From NCBI RefSeq assembly GCF_009933135.1, contig NZ_MAEH01000015.1, positions 1-64,000 on the forward strand: 64,000 nt of DNA, written 5' to 3'. Source of the DNA: Candidatus Enterococcus leclercqii (GTDB taxonomy: Bacteria; Bacillota; Bacilli; Lactobacillales; Enterococcaceae). The translations under genes and the position numbers were made by a program. Under the pieces are notes generated by a model. The model was not told where the DNA came from. It made no database searches and was given only the letters and a program-made list of their open reading frames with translations. Of the stretch, positions 43,164 through 53,045 are shown piece after piece (position 1 is the first letter of the stretch; the number at the start of each line of letters is the position of its first letter).

Positions 43164-43922
43164 ATGAAGAAAATCATTTTAAGCGGCGTTCACGGTCGGA
43201 TGGGTCAGGTTTTACAAGCCCAGATTGCTATTGATCCGCAGTTGACAGTGGTTGCGGGGATTGATAAGCATCCAGAAATTCCGGCAGATTTTCCAGTTTA
43301 TGCCACAGCTGCCGAAATCACAGAAGAGGCGGATGTCGTGATTGATTTCTCCCATCATTCCGTTGTACCTGCGCTGATTAATGCCTGCGTGGATCGGGAA
43401 CTGCCACTGGTTGTAGCTACTACCGGTTTGGATACCGACACCAAAGCTATGTTACAAGTAGCCGCAAAAATTATCCCCGTCTTTGTCTCGGCTAATATGT
43501 CAGTGGGCATCAATGTGTTGATCAAAGCGTTGCAATCTGTAAGCCCGGCATTAGAAGCCGACTTCAACATAGAAATCATCGAAAAACACCACAATCAGAA
43601 AAAAGATGCCCCCAGTGGTACTGCATTGCTCTTGGCTGATGCTATCAACGATTCTCTGCTCCAGCCGAAAACCTACATTTATGGCCGTCACGGTCTGGAA
43701 TTAGAAAATCCGCTGAATGAGATGGGCATCCATGCGGTACGCGGAGGCACGATTCCAGGTGAGCATACCGTGCTGTTTGCTGGTCCGGATGAAATCATCG
43801 AGCTCAAGCATACCGCATTGTCTCGAGATATTTTTGCTAACGGCGCATTGAAAGCTGGCGTCTTTTTAGCAAATCAAGCTGCCGGCCTGTACGACATGCA
43901 AGACCTGCTCAATCAAAGCTGA
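43164..43922 (+). CDS. dapB: 4-hydroxy-tetrahydrodipicolinate reductase
   Basis: This is an NAD(P)H-dependent enzyme that forms tetrahydrodipicolinate. The 252-residue protein has the nucleotide motif GVHGRMGQ at residues 7-14, EKHHNQKKDAPSGTA with the catalytic His pair and substrate Lys, and GIHAVRGGTIPGEH. A GGAGG site precedes the ATG. It is second in the dapA-dapB-dapH operon, behind the hairpin at 43079. Confidence 0.96.
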   Translation: MKKIILSGVHGRMGQVLQAQIAIDPQLTVVAGIDKHPEIPADFPVYATAAEITEEADVVIDFSHHSVVPALINACVDRELPLVVATTGLDTDTKAMLQVAAKIIPVFVSANMSVGINVLIKALQSVSPALEADFNIEIIEKHHNQKKDAPSGTALLLADAINDSLLQPKTYIYGRHGLELENPLNEMGIHAVRGGTIPGEHTVLFAGPDEIIELKHTALSRDIFANGALKAGVFLANQAAGLYDMQDLLNQS

Positions 43923-43973
43923 CTCAGGTCTTAATCTAACCTGATCTAAATCTTGAAAATGGGAGTGATCCAC

Positions 43974-44681
43974 ATGGAAATTTCTGATCCTTATGAACTA
44001 GCCCGCTACATCAAAAATGCTGAAAAAACGACCCCCATCAAAGCCTATTTGCAAGGAGATCTTAGTGAAGCAATACCAGTAGCCAACGTCAAACTTTTTG
44101 GTACCGGCACCTTTTGGTTTGTCGTCGGTGACCAAAAGCCCGTGCAATCTTTTCTGGAAATAAACGGGGCACTAATCAGTGAAAGTTACCTGGAAAATGA
44201 TCGCCGCAATTCAGCCATTCCATTGTTGGATTTCACCACCGTCGATGCCCGCATCGAGCCTGGCGCTTTTATTCGTGATCAGGCAGTAATTGGTAAACAT
44301 GCGGTCATCATGATGGGAGCGGTTATCAATATCGGTGCCGGCGTCGGTGAAGGCTCCATGATCGACATGGGCGCCGTTCTCGGTGCTCGAGCCACCGTCG
44401 GCAAAAACGCTCATATTGGTGCCGGCGCTGTCTTGGCTGGCGTCCTCGAGCCGCCATCAGCTGCTCCGGTCATCGTGGAAGACGACGTCCTGATTGGGGC
44501 CAATGCCGTGGTATTAGAAGGGGTGCGAGTCGGTCAGGGAGCGGTGGTCGCTGCGGGTTCCGTCGTCACCGAAAATGTTCCAGCTGGCGCAGTTGTCGCC
44601 GGCTCCCCTGCCAAAATCATCAAAATGAAAGACGAAAAAACCGCCGCTAAAACCGAATTTTTAGATGATTTACGAGGATGA
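43974..44681 (+). CDS. dapH: Tetrahydrodipicolinate N-acetyltransferase
   Basis: This enzyme acetylates tetrahydrodipicolinate and commits the pathway to the acetylase branch. The 235-residue protein starts at [13 protein letters not shown] after GGGAGTG; an ATG at 43953 is less likely. The C-terminal half is a left-handed beta helix of hexapeptide repeats ([20 protein letters not shown] and following), with the trimeric acyltransferase pattern. It may be annotated dapD or dapH; the acetyl form is inferred from the N-terminal domain and the M20 deacetylase nearby. Confidence 0.93.
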   Translation: MEISDPYELARYIKNAEKTTPIKAYLQGDLSEAIPVANVKLFGTGTFWFVVGDQKPVQSFLEINGALISESYLENDRRNSAIPLLDFTTVDARIEPGAFIRDQAVIGKHAVIMMGAVINIGAGVGEGSMIDMGAVLGARATVGKNAHIGAGAVLAGVLEPPSAAPVIVEDDVLIGANAVVLEGVRVGQGAVVAAGSVVTENVPAGAVVAGSPAKIIKMKDEKTAAKTEFLDDLRG

Positions 44682-44716
44682 CTCACGCTTTTTAATAAAA
44701 AATCTGATTTACCGAA

Positions 44717-44765
44717 AAAAAAGCAGCAGTCGCTACCGCAAAACGGTGCAACTGCTGCTTTTTTA
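44717..44765. terminator. Bidirectional terminator dapH / GNAT
   Basis: AAAGCAGCAGTCGC pairs with GCAACTGCTGCTTT (one mismatch), with T runs on both sides. It separates the convergent dap operon and the acetyltransferase gene. Confidence 0.85.
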
Positions 44766-44814
44766 GCAGGGTGGCCTAAATAACGGCTGCCTTTTAAAAT
44801 AAGAGCTTTTTAAT

Positions 44815-45333
44815 TTACCTTGATTTAAAACCTTCTAGCTGCAAAATCAGCAGCAGTTCATCATAGAAGTGCCCTTCAACCAATAGTCCAGCCGGTTCCC
44901 TTCCATAGACTACAAATCCCATTTTTTCGTACAAGGCTTTTGCTGAAAAATTTTCTGCATTGACTGCAACATGAACCTGTCGCAGACCTGTTTGTCCGGT
45001 AGCTTCTGCTAGTAAAAACAAAAATAGTTTAGTCGCAATCCCCTGTCCACGAAGCTTCGGATGCACATACACTCCACGAATATGGCCTTTGTGCGCTGTT
45101 TTACGATTTGTTTCCCGAAAAAAACGCATGACTCCCAACAGTTTTTCCTGCTCATCAAACCAACCGATAGCAAAACTGCCGGCTGATTCCCGGATACTTT
45201 CGACTACCCGCTGTTTCGTATAGCTTTCTTCTACGATGGGATCGGCACCAAAGGCCATCGGTGCTTCTCTAAGACCATAAAGCCGCAATACTTGATACTT
45301 TTCCCAGTCAGACTCAGTTAATTTTCTGATCAT
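44815..45333 (-). CDS. GNAT acetyltransferase
   Basis: This is an acetyltransferase of about 172 residues. ATG at 45333 (MIRKLTESDWEKY) follows GAGGTG by 9 bases and is preferred to an ATG at 45357. The acetyl-CoA motif HPKLRGQGIATKLFL and NAENFSAKALYEKMGFVVYG are clear. A small-molecule or protein acceptor cannot be told apart. It lies downstream of the GH20 gene with a 70-base gap and may be co-transcribed. Confidence 0.85.
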   Translation of the reverse strand: MIRKLTESDWEKYQVLRLYGLREAPMAFGADPIVEESYTKQRVVESIRESAGSFAIGWFDEQEKLLGVMRFFRETNRKTAHKGHIRGVYVHPKLRGQGIATKLFLFLLAEATGQTGLRQVHVAVNAENFSAKALYEKMGFVVYGREPAGLLVEGHFYDELLLILQLEGFKSR

Positions 45334-45404
45334 TTCTTGCGCCACCTCTGTATTCATCGAATGAACAGCCGCTGATTAGTCCAGCACTCCCCCACCGATT
45401 TTCA

Positions 45405-47360
45405 TTAATTATAGCCGGTAACAGATCCCTGGCGGTAGCCAAAGCCGCTGATTTCGATAGGATTGTTTCCCTCACAAAAAGGTAGCCGTTTTTCCAACAA
45501 TTCTGCCAACTCATCTGAACCCGCAAGATAATCTGACAACCGACGAGCTGTAGTTTTCAAACGATGGGCAGTGCCGGCGTAGCGATGCTCCAATTCTTCC
45601 CAGCCAAAAGTCTTGTAGGTGGCAGACCAAATTTTTTCGTGGACAAAGCAGAGGCGTTCAACTTTTTCTGCTAAATTAGTGAGCGCTGTGATCATCTGAT
45701 GGAGCTGGTTTTGATCTTCTGCCAAACGGGCTGCCCTCAATCGCAAACCCAGTTCCGCCTTGTCCGCTAAAACTTCTGCCAGCAACTGATAGCGTTGACG
45801 GATTAATTCCATGAAAGGAGTAGTTTGTGAGGTGCGGGTTTCATGGATCGCTGTTTGCCCTTTCTTAACAGAATTTTGGTCACTTGCTGTAGTCAATTTC
45901 TCAGCCAATTTTCGATAGTAAGCTCCCAAAGTTTGTGGGGCTTGTTCATTGTGAGCCGCAACATGCCAATCATAGATCCCTGTCAGCGGATCTTGCCACA
46001 ACAATAGCTTACTGATGTTTGTCATGTTCGGGTTCCCGGCAGTTACATTATCCACTTCATCGAAAGCATTAAGCTCCGTCAACAGTTGGCCCGCGCCGGC
46101 ACTCAACAAATTGTCAAGAAGCGTTTCTACAGTTCCACTTTTTTGATTGGCATAAACACCTTCAGCAAACGCCACTGCGCCTGGCAGGGCATGCCAGTGC
46201 TCTGTTTCTTGGCCGTCATCTCCCCAGGTGGTGAGCATCACCTTTTTAATCTGCTGTTTACGAGCTGCCGCCAATGCCGCAGCAATGATTCGCTGGGTTT
46301 TTCCGTGATTTGGAGCGATTCGATTCCAAATATGCGTGCCACTCGCCAGAACATAGTGTTCCCGATCACAAAATGCCAAGTGCTTTTGGATCACCTGCTC
46401 ATATTCAGCCACTGATTCTGAACCGTAATCCCAATGAACATAGGTCAATCCCTGCGGCAACCGGCTCATTTCCTGAGGATCCATTTGGGCCAAGGGGTTA
46501 TAATAGCGGTCAGCCTTGGTTTTATCCAAGAGCTTGTATATAAAATCGCTCCAAATTTCAGCTTTCAATTGATGCTTCACTGACAAGTCCAATACCCGTT
46601 TCATATGCTCTAACATCAGAGTGACACGATCTTTGTAACCATGTAGTGCCAAATAACGGCCCAGTCCGGCCTGGTAAGCTTCATCCATTCCCAGATGAAT
46701 CCGGTTTGTCTGGTACATGTCTTTGCAGGCGGCCAACATTTGATCAATGGCTTCATACGTTGCCTCTTCTCCGATTAACATCGTATTGGCATCATCTTTT
46801 AGAGCTTCACTTGCCGGCCACTTCAGAAACTGAGTCAAGTGAGCCAATGTCTGGATTGCCGGTACCACTTCCATTCCAAAATCAGCAGCAAAGCTTGTGA
46901 TTTCCTTGATTTCATCAGCGGTGTAGGCCCCTCGTAAATATCCCAGATAAGGTAGACCAGGTACTTGATAGGTATCTTCCGTATAAAGATACAGGGTGTT
47001 ATATCCCAAAAGTGCCAGCCTTGCAATAAATTCCTTGACGACAGCGACTTTCATCACTCCGTTGCGAGAGGCATCCAATGAAAAACTGGTTTCCACAATA
47101 GAAGTTCGTTCCTCATAACGACCTTCTTTGGACTGCGCCAATCGTGGCAAGCCGATAAATACGGCCCGATAGAAAAGAAATTCCGACGACAACTGAATTT
47201 TCGTGATCCCTGCTTCTGTAGTAATCAAAATCCGCTGCTCAACTGGCAACAGCGTTTCATTCTGAAACAAACCAACTTCCACAGTATCCAAAGCCGGCAG
47301 TTGAATTCCCAAATTTTTGATATAGGCCAAGTTGCGAGCCTGACTTGCTGTTAAATGCAT
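45405..47360 (-). CDS. Glycoside hydrolase family 20-like beta-N-acetylhexosaminidase
   Basis: This is a cytoplasmic enzyme of about 651 residues with no signal peptide. The start at 47360 (MHLTASQARN) follows GGAGGG. The central barrel carries the catalytic Asp-Glu pair in HLGMDEAYQAG (near residues 223-224) and a Trp-rich region WSDFIYK. The C-terminal 250 residues are helical. GH20 enzymes release terminal GlcNAc/GalNAc; the intracellular type trims imported glycans or peptidoglycan fragments. No transporter is adjacent. Confidence 0.8.
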   Translation of the reverse strand: MHLTASQARNLAYIKNLGIQLPALDTVEVGLFQNETLLPVEQRILITTEAGITKIQLSSEFLFYRAVFIGLPRLAQSKEGRYEERTSIVETSFSLDASRNGVMKVAVVKEFIARLALLGYNTLYLYTEDTYQVPGLPYLGYLRGAYTADEIKEITSFAADFGMEVVPAIQTLAHLTQFLKWPASEALKDDANTMLIGEEATYEAIDQMLAACKDMYQTNRIHLGMDEAYQAGLGRYLALHGYKDRVTLMLEHMKRVLDLSVKHQLKAEIWSDFIYKLLDKTKADRYYNPLAQMDPQEMSRLPQGLTYVHWDYGSESVAEYEQVIQKHLAFCDREHYVLASGTHIWNRIAPNHGKTQRIIAAALAAARKQQIKKVMLTTWGDDGQETEHWHALPGAVAFAEGVYANQKSGTVETLLDNLLSAGAGQLLTELNAFDEVDNVTAGNPNMTNISKLLLWQDPLTGIYDWHVAAHNEQAPQTLGAYYRKLAEKLTTASDQNSVKKGQTAIHETRTSQTTPFMELIRQRYQLLAEVLADKAELGLRLRAARLAEDQNQLHQMITALTNLAEKVERLCFVHEKIWSATYKTFGWEELEHRYAGTAHRLKTTARRLSDYLAGSDELAELLEKRLPFCEGNNPIEISGFGYRQGSVTGYN

Positions 47361-47747
47361 AATGCCCTCCATCTCAGAAAATCTGCAGTAAAAGCTGACT
47401 CTTTAGACAGACTCAGCTGTTTGCTAATTCCTCATGTATTAATTATTTGCCCATCCTAGGCCTAGACATGCCAAACTATAAACGGCTCTTTTGTTCTATC
47501 TTTTCTCCGCTAACAACTACAGATTGTCCATCAAAAGCTGAGAAAATCAGAAGAATCTCGATCCGTCCTTTCCCAAGCTGTGCTAATCATTCATTTCAGT
47601 GAAGTTCACACCTCTTTTTTAAACCGTAATAAAAGCCGCAGAAACTAGTACTATTGCCCGGAGCCATTGTACTACTCCATGACCAAGCCGACCACCTCAA
47701 GTGAGATCGCCGGCTCTATGAATCACTTCTTATTGCTGAACTTTTTT
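47361..47747. other. Gap upstream of the GH20 gene
   Basis: I see no gene, RNA or clear regulatory motif in these bases beyond a possible promoter for the GH20 gene. The stretch is A/T-rich with scattered short repeats. Confidence 0.5.
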
Positions 47748-47783
47748 ATAAAAAGCCGCGCTAATACAAGGAGTATCTCGCGG
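47748..47783 (-). terminator. Terminator of nucleotidyltransferase-like gene
   Basis: On the minus strand CCGCG-AG-ATAC pairs with GTAT-TAG-CGCGG and CTTTTTAT follows. Confidence 0.8.
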
Positions 47784-47794
47784 TCGCAAAGCCA

Positions 47795-48301
47795 TTACCG
47801 TTTTCCTAATACTTCTTCTAAAACGGTGATTTTCCCCAAATCTTTGTGGTTGTTGCGATCTTGGCGGTAGCTGTCTTCAAGCGATGACTGATAAAGCTGT
47901 AAAAACTGCTGCTGGGTGGGTAGATAAAAATGAGCGCCGGTATCGACTTTTTCCGGCAACTCTGCCAAAGGAATGCCCGCAAATCCCGGTAAGGTCTCGA
48001 TCACGCCAAAACCAATCTTGACCTTATCTCTGATGAATTTATGTTCATGAAGATCTTCCAAACGATACCCAAGCTTCGCCATGAGGGCAACGATGGCCTC
48101 CCACTGCTGAATCATTTCTTCTGCAGAAACCTCATCGAAGCCCCGAGGATCTCCCGGCACCAAAATGTCGATGTCATCTGGATAAAAATCAACGCCGGTA
48201 ACCTGCTCCACCCCTAACGATCCAGATAGCAATGGGATAATCCCCTGCTGATTCAATGTTTTGGCCACCTCTAAAAACTCATGATACAACTCAAAATCCA
48301 T
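47795..48301 (-). CDS. Nucleotidyltransferase-fold-like protein, unknown function
   Basis: The protein is about 168 residues; ATG at 48301 follows GGAGG. The stretch LLSGSLGVEQVTG followed by DDIDILVP has the G-S-x-(n)-D-x-D arrangement of the nucleotidyltransferase superfamily. The rest is helical and ends with a basic segment. The size and motif recall minimal nucleotidyltransferases that act on RNA or antibiotics, but no HEPN partner lies next to it. It is monocistronic. Confidence 0.55.
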   Translation of the reverse strand: MDFELYHEFLEVAKTLNQQGIIPLLSGSLGVEQVTGVDFYPDDIDILVPGDPRGFDEVSAEEMIQQWEAIVALMAKLGYRLEDLHEHKFIRDKVKIGFGVIETLPGFAGIPLAELPEKVDTGAHFYLPTQQQFLQLYQSSLEDSYRQDRNNHKDLGKITVLEEVLGKR

Positions 48302-48496
48302 AACTACCTCCATTATTTTTTCTATGTAGGAAAGACAGCCGCTACCGTTACCAGCTGCTGCCCTTTTTTGTCATTTTCTTAACGATAGACGATCGCTCGT
48401 TTATCAGTGGCAAAGCAATGGAACCATTGGAAAACAGCACTATTTTACCTGAGACACAACGACAGAATCAGAACTAAACCAGCTTTTTACTAATCC

Positions 48497-49459
48497 TTAT
48501 TTTGTGCTGTTTCTAAACTCACGACACGCTGCTTGAATTTCACCATAAATTTCGGCAACTTCCTCCAGATCACGGGCATTCGCCCCGGAAGCCAGCAGAT
48601 GACCACCACCATGGTGACGTTTGGCAATTTCGTTAATCACCGGACCTTTAGAGCGCAGACGTACCCGATAGTAGCCCTCTGGTTGCCAAACAAAAATTGC
48701 CCAAGCTAAGAGAACATCGATGGTTCCTGGCAACGAAACCAGATGTGAGGTCTCTGAGTCTGCCACCCCGTATTCCTCCAGCAATTCTTTTGGCAAAATC
48801 ACTTTGGCTGCGCCGTTTTCATCTGCTTCGATGTTTTGGTACAGGTAGCCGGAAAGTCGTGCCACCTTCATAGAAATCTGCTGCAGCTGTCGATTTAATT
48901 TGGCAGCGTCAAATCCATAAGACAATAGCCGACCGGAAAGCTCCAATGTCTGAGCTGTAGTAGCTGGGTACAAGAAACGTCCAGTATCACCAACAATACC
49001 GGCGTAAAGCAGTCGTGCCGCTTCTTTTGACATCACTAAATCATCTGGGAAAGAAAATGCAAAATCAGCGATAATTTCACTACAGCTGGAAGCTTTGGTG
49101 TTTACCCACACGATATCCCCATAAGGTTCGTCGTTAGGATGATGGTCGATTTTGATTAGCATGGCTCCCCGTGTAAAACGGTCATCAGAAACCCGGGGGG
49201 CATTCGCAGTGTCTGTCACAATCACCAACGCACCTTCGTATTTTTCGTCAGCAACCTCATCCATCACTGCCAAATAATCCAGTCCTTCCACTGGTCCGCC
49301 AGCTTGGTAAATTTCCTTTTCCGGGAAACTGGCCCGCAAAACTTCTGCCAAACCTACTTGGGAGCCGATGGCATCGGGATCTGGCCGCATGTGGCGATGG
49401 ATGATGATTCGGTCATATTTTTTGATTGCTTCTAAAATCTCTTGTCGAATACTGCTCAT
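48497..49459 (-). CDS. nrnA: DHH-family oligoribonuclease / pAp phosphatase NrnA
   Basis: This enzyme degrades nanoRNAs and dephosphorylates pAp. The 320-residue protein has the manganese motif RPDPDAIGSQ near residue 26, DTANAPR, the DHH motif IDHHPNDEP and the C-terminal DHHA1 glycine box KRHHGGGHLLASGA. ATG at 49459 follows AGAGGC. It lies beside the YtoI-like and UPF0173 genes, as in Bacillus, which supports orthology. Confidence 0.92.
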   Translation of the reverse strand: MSSIRQEILEAIKKYDRIIIHRHMRPDPDAIGSQVGLAEVLRASFPEKEIYQAGGPVEGLDYLAVMDEVADEKYEGALVIVTDTANAPRVSDDRFTRGAMLIKIDHHPNDEPYGDIVWVNTKASSCSEIIADFAFSFPDDLVMSKEAARLLYAGIVGDTGRFLYPATTAQTLELSGRLLSYGFDAAKLNRQLQQISMKVARLSGYLYQNIEADENGAAKVILPKELLEEYGVADSETSHLVSLPGTIDVLLAWAIFVWQPEGYYRVRLRSKGPVINEIAKRHHGGGHLLASGANARDLEEVAEIYGEIQAACREFRNSTK

Positions 49460-49573
49460 ACTTAATTGCCTCTTTTCAAATATTTGCTTAGCTTGTAAAA
49501 ACAACTGTCGGAAAAATTTACTGTTTACGACTGTTGCACTTGATTACGAACTTTTCGTCAGACTGTGGGAAAA

Positions 49574-50905
49574 TCAAGGCCGCTCCAACACTTGGCAGAC
49601 CACGATTGCTTTTGCTACCAACGTATTTTCGATATAAATCTCGATATCCAATTTACCGGAACGACGACCCAACTCAAGAATCCGCGGACGAATCACCAGT
49701 TGGCTTTCCAACTGAATCAAACGGAAATAATACAAGTTCACCTGCTCGATCCAAGTATTGCGGCGTTGGTTGAGATACAAGGTTCGTTTTGCGGCATTGG
49801 CGACGACTTCGTTCAATACGCCAAATGCAATCGTCCCCACTTCATTGACCATCTGTGGAGAAACCGTAAAGACGAATTCCGGCATTTCTTTTTTGCGACC
49901 CTCTGCATCGTGATCAATCATTTGGATTTCTCCGGTAATCTGATCGCTGATGGTATCGGACATCTGAGTCTGCCGCTGTACCAGCTGCATCGCCTTCATA
50001 ACGTCTTGACGAGACACCAGCCCTACCAAACTCAAATCATCAGAAACTACCGGCATCACTTCCAGGCCGTCCCAAATCATCTGATGACTGACAGAAGCTA
50101 CACTCATCTCCCGTTTGACGAAGTTGGGATCTTTGGTCATGACTCGTTCAATCAATGTCTTATCGGGTTTTTCCAGCACATCTTTTGCAGTCACAATTCC
50201 CACTAAGCGCATGCTCCGATTGACGACTGGGAAACGGGAATGGCTGGATTTTTCAGCAAGTTTTTTGTATTCCTTGACAGTTTCTTGGCTGTTGAGGTAC
50301 AAGGTCTTCTCAAGGGGCACATAAATATCTGAAACCAGCATGATGTCTTTTTTGATCAGCTGATCAGACAAGGCTCGGTTAATCATAGTAGCCACCGTGA
50401 AAGTATCATAGGTGGTGCTTAAAACCGGCATCTCCACTTTATCTGCCAGTTGGGCAATTTCTTCAGAAGTGCCGAAGCCCCCGGTAATCAACACCGCCGC
50501 ACCGTCTTCCAATGCCAGACGATGGACTTCTTCTCGGTTACCGACAATCATCAAAGAGCCGGGGGTAATATACCGTTCCATAGCTTCTTCTTTCATCGCA
50601 CCGATGACAAACTTGTTCAAAACTTTGTTCAGTCCAGCAGCGCCCCCCAGGACTTCCCCTTCGATGATTTGAACCACTTCACCGAACGTCAGACGTTCGA
50701 TATGTTTTTTTAATTTTCGTTCGATTCGGATAGTTCCTACCCGTTGAATTGTGGAAACCAGACCGATGTTTTCTGCGTCTTTGATGGCCCGGTATGCCGT
50801 GCCTTCACTAACGCTCAGCGCTTTGGCAATTCCGCGCACCGAGATACGGTCGCCGATAGGTAGGCTTTCAATATGGTTTAAAATAAGGTCGTGTTTCGTA
50901 GCCAA
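49574..50905 (-). CDS. YtoI-like HTH-DRTGG-CBS-hotdog protein
   Basis: This multi-domain protein is about 443 residues long. A TTG start at 50905 gives MATKHDLIL, the same N-terminus as Bacillus YtoI; an upstream extension to 50983 lacks a site. In order it has a winged-helix segment (SVRGIAKALSVSEGTAYRAI), a DRTGG domain (about 80-185), two CBS motifs (about 195-310) that usually bind adenine nucleotides, and a C-terminal hotdog/thioesterase-like domain (about 330-440). The function is unknown; a nucleotide-sensing regulator is likely. It is part of the conserved ytkL-ytoI-nrnA group. Confidence 0.85.
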   Translation of the reverse strand: MATKHDLILNHIESLPIGDRISVRGIAKALSVSEGTAYRAIKDAENIGLVSTIQRVGTIRIERKLKKHIERLTFGEVVQIIEGEVLGGAAGLNKVLNKFVIGAMKEEAMERYITPGSLMIVGNREEVHRLALEDGAAVLITGGFGTSEEIAQLADKVEMPVLSTTYDTFTVATMINRALSDQLIKKDIMLVSDIYVPLEKTLYLNSQETVKEYKKLAEKSSHSRFPVVNRSMRLVGIVTAKDVLEKPDKTLIERVMTKDPNFVKREMSVASVSHQMIWDGLEVMPVVSDDLSLVGLVSRQDVMKAMQLVQRQTQMSDTISDQITGEIQMIDHDAEGRKKEMPEFVFTVSPQMVNEVGTIAFGVLNEVVANAAKRTLYLNQRRNTWIEQVNLYYFRLIQLESQLVIRPRILELGRRSGKLDIEIYIENTLVAKAIVVCQVLERP

Positions 50906-51006
50906 CTGCTTCAACTCTTTTCTCTTATATAGATGGTTGGCAAGTCCAGCATTGAAAAGCTGCTTCAACGCCAGACGCCGCAATGGAGGGGATCACCACA
51001 AGATGA

Positions 51007-51690
51007 TTATAGAATCAATGTTTCCCCTGGGAGCATAATCTGCCCGACTCCTGAAGGCAACAAATCCAGAAATTGGTGAGGATCTTGCTGAATCACGGGA
51101 AAGGTATTGTAATGGATTGGCACGACCTTTTTAGCCTGTACGCTAGTCGCAGCCATTGCCGCTTCTGCAGGTCCCATCGTGAAATTGTCGCCGATAGGTA
51201 ACAAAGCCAGGTCAATAGCAAATGCTTCGCCCAGCAATTCCATATCACGAAAATAAGCAGTATCACCGGCATGGTAAATTGTCTTTCCGTCGATTTCCAG
51301 AATCAAGCCCGCAGGTTCGCCCATATAAAGCATCTTCCCGCCGACTTCCAAACCGGAACTATGCAGAGCCGGAACCAATTTGACCCGACCAAAGGGAAAA
51401 TCAAAGCTCCCGCCAAGATTCATGCCATGAGTCTTTTGAACACCCCAAGATTCCGCATAGTGACAAATTTCTACCATCCCAATAACTGTCGCCGACTCTC
51501 TTCTGGCAATCGCCACCATGTCGCCAATATGATCTGAATGTCCGTGAGTGAGCAAGATATAATCGGCACCCACATCATCAGCCGAGATATCGGCTTTGGG
51601 GTTACCACTAAAGAAAGGATCGATAACTATCCGCGTACCAGTTGCAGTAACAATTGAGACGGCTGAGTGCCCGTGATAGGTGACTTCCAT
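51007..51690 (-). CDS. UPF0173 metal-dependent hydrolase (metallo-beta-lactamase fold)
   Basis: This is a 227-residue protein starting at MEVTYHGHSAV after GGAGGG. It has the metal motif THGHSDHIGD near residue 50, AHAGDTAYF-like YHAGDTAYF near 140 and the C-terminal PIHYNTFPVI, all as in UPF0173. Its substrate is unknown. The neighbourhood with YtoI-like and NrnA genes is conserved in Firmicutes, pointing to a link with nucleotide or RNA turnover. Confidence 0.9.
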   Translation of the reverse strand: MEVTYHGHSAVSIVTATGTRIVIDPFFSGNPKADISADDVGADYILLTHGHSDHIGDMVAIARRESATVIGMVEICHYAESWGVQKTHGMNLGGSFDFPFGRVKLVPALHSSGLEVGGKMLYMGEPAGLILEIDGKTIYHAGDTAYFRDMELLGEAFAIDLALLPIGDNFTMGPAEAAMAATSVQAKKVVPIHYNTFPVIQQDPHQFLDLLPSGVGQIMLPGETLIL

Positions 51691-51950
51691 AATCATTGCC
51701 CTCCGTTTTTAAATTTTTAATTGACAGGAAAAACAGCTTTACGCTTCCGCCAGCTCCTGTTACTGTCGGGTAATGTAACAGATTTATTATAACAGATAAA
51801 ACAGAATTTGCGGACAGGAAAACGCTTTTTCTACTTGCGGCAGTGAATCAGAAACCGTTGACAAGTTGCCTTGGTTGACTTATTTAAACCAAAGAAATAA
51901 ACTACAGCCATCCTTCGTTTAAAAATATAAACCAAAAGAGGCAAACTTAT

Positions 51951-52967
51951 ATGACACAAACTATGAAAGCCGCTGTAATCTCTGCTTACAAGCAAGAATT
52001 CCCCGAAATCGTTGACCTGCCGCGTCCTGCTCTACAAGCTGGTGATGTGCTGATTCAAGTGGCGGCAGCCTCTATTAATCCCATCGACCTAAAAACCAAA
52101 GACGGTGGCTTAAAAATGTTGCTTCACTATGATTTTCCGCTGATCTTAGGCAGCGATTTTGCCGGTACTGTAACTGCCATCGGTCCAGCGGTAACTCGTT
52201 TTAAAGTTGGTGATCGTGTCTATGGTCGTGTTCAAAAAAATCGAATTGGTACCTTCGCTGAATATTTAGCCGCAGCACAAACAGACCTCGCTTTAATTCC
52301 AGACATGCTTTCCTTCACGGAAGCTGCAGCATTACCTTTAGTAAGCCTTACCAGCTACCAGGCGTTGCAAGAAATCATGCAGATTAAGCCCGGTGAGAAA
52401 GTTTTGATTCAAGGCGGTTCTGGTGGAATCGGTACTGTCGCAATTCAGATTGCAAAAGCACTGGGGGCGTTTGTCGCCACCACGACTAGCAGCCACAACT
52501 TTCAATTAGTAAAAGAGTTAGGCGCAGATTTCGTGATTGATTATCGCCAACAGGATTTTTCTGAGGTAATAACAGATTATGATTATGTTTTCGACACACA
52601 AGGCGGCAAAATTTTAGAAAAAGCATTTACCATCGTCAAACCCGGTGGCAAAGTCGTCAGCATCACCGGCTTGCCCAACCACCGTTTTGCAAAAGCATAC
52701 GGATTGTCCCTCTGGAAAACCGGAGCGCTCCGGCTTGCCAGCCATCGTTTAAGCCGCTTGGAAAAGGATACCGGTGTTGGTTATGAATTTCTATTTATGA
52801 GACCTGACGGCGACCAGCTGACTCAGCTGGGGGAAATGATCACAGCCGGCAAGCTGCGGCCAGTGATCGACCGTGTCTTGCCCTTTACGAAAATCAAGGA
52901 GGCCTTTACCTATTCTGCTTCTGGAGGCGCTCGTGGCAAAATCCTTCTGCAAATGATTCCTGATTAA
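51951..52967 (+). CDS. Zinc-independent MDR alcohol dehydrogenase/quinone oxidoreductase
   Basis: This is a 338-residue NADP-dependent medium-chain dehydrogenase. It has the N-terminal GroES-like domain (residues about 25-115) with GSDFAGTVTAIG, and a Rossmann domain with VLIQGGSGGIGTVAIQIAKALGA near 150. No zinc-ligand motif (GHE) is present, so a quinone/enone reductase is the likely class. An ArsR regulator lies convergently downstream. It has its own leader of 250 bases with nothing recognisable apart from a weak promoter. Confidence 0.85.
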   Translation: MTQTMKAAVISAYKQEFPEIVDLPRPALQAGDVLIQVAAASINPIDLKTKDGGLKMLLHYDFPLILGSDFAGTVTAIGPAVTRFKVGDRVYGRVQKNRIGTFAEYLAAAQTDLALIPDMLSFTEAAALPLVSLTSYQALQEIMQIKPGEKVLIQGGSGGIGTVAIQIAKALGAFVATTTSSHNFQLVKELGADFVIDYRQQDFSEVITDYDYVFDTQGGKILEKAFTIVKPGGKVVSITGLPNHRFAKAYGLSLWKTGALRLASHRLSRLEKDTGVGYEFLFMRPDGDQLTQLGEMITAGKLRPVIDRVLPFTKIKEAFTYSASGGARGKILLQMIPD

Positions 52968-53045
52968 GAAAATAGACATGTTGCTCCCAAAATAGCGTGA
53001 TTTGACGCATCCAACAAAAGCAAGCCAGCTAATCTTGCAGCATCT

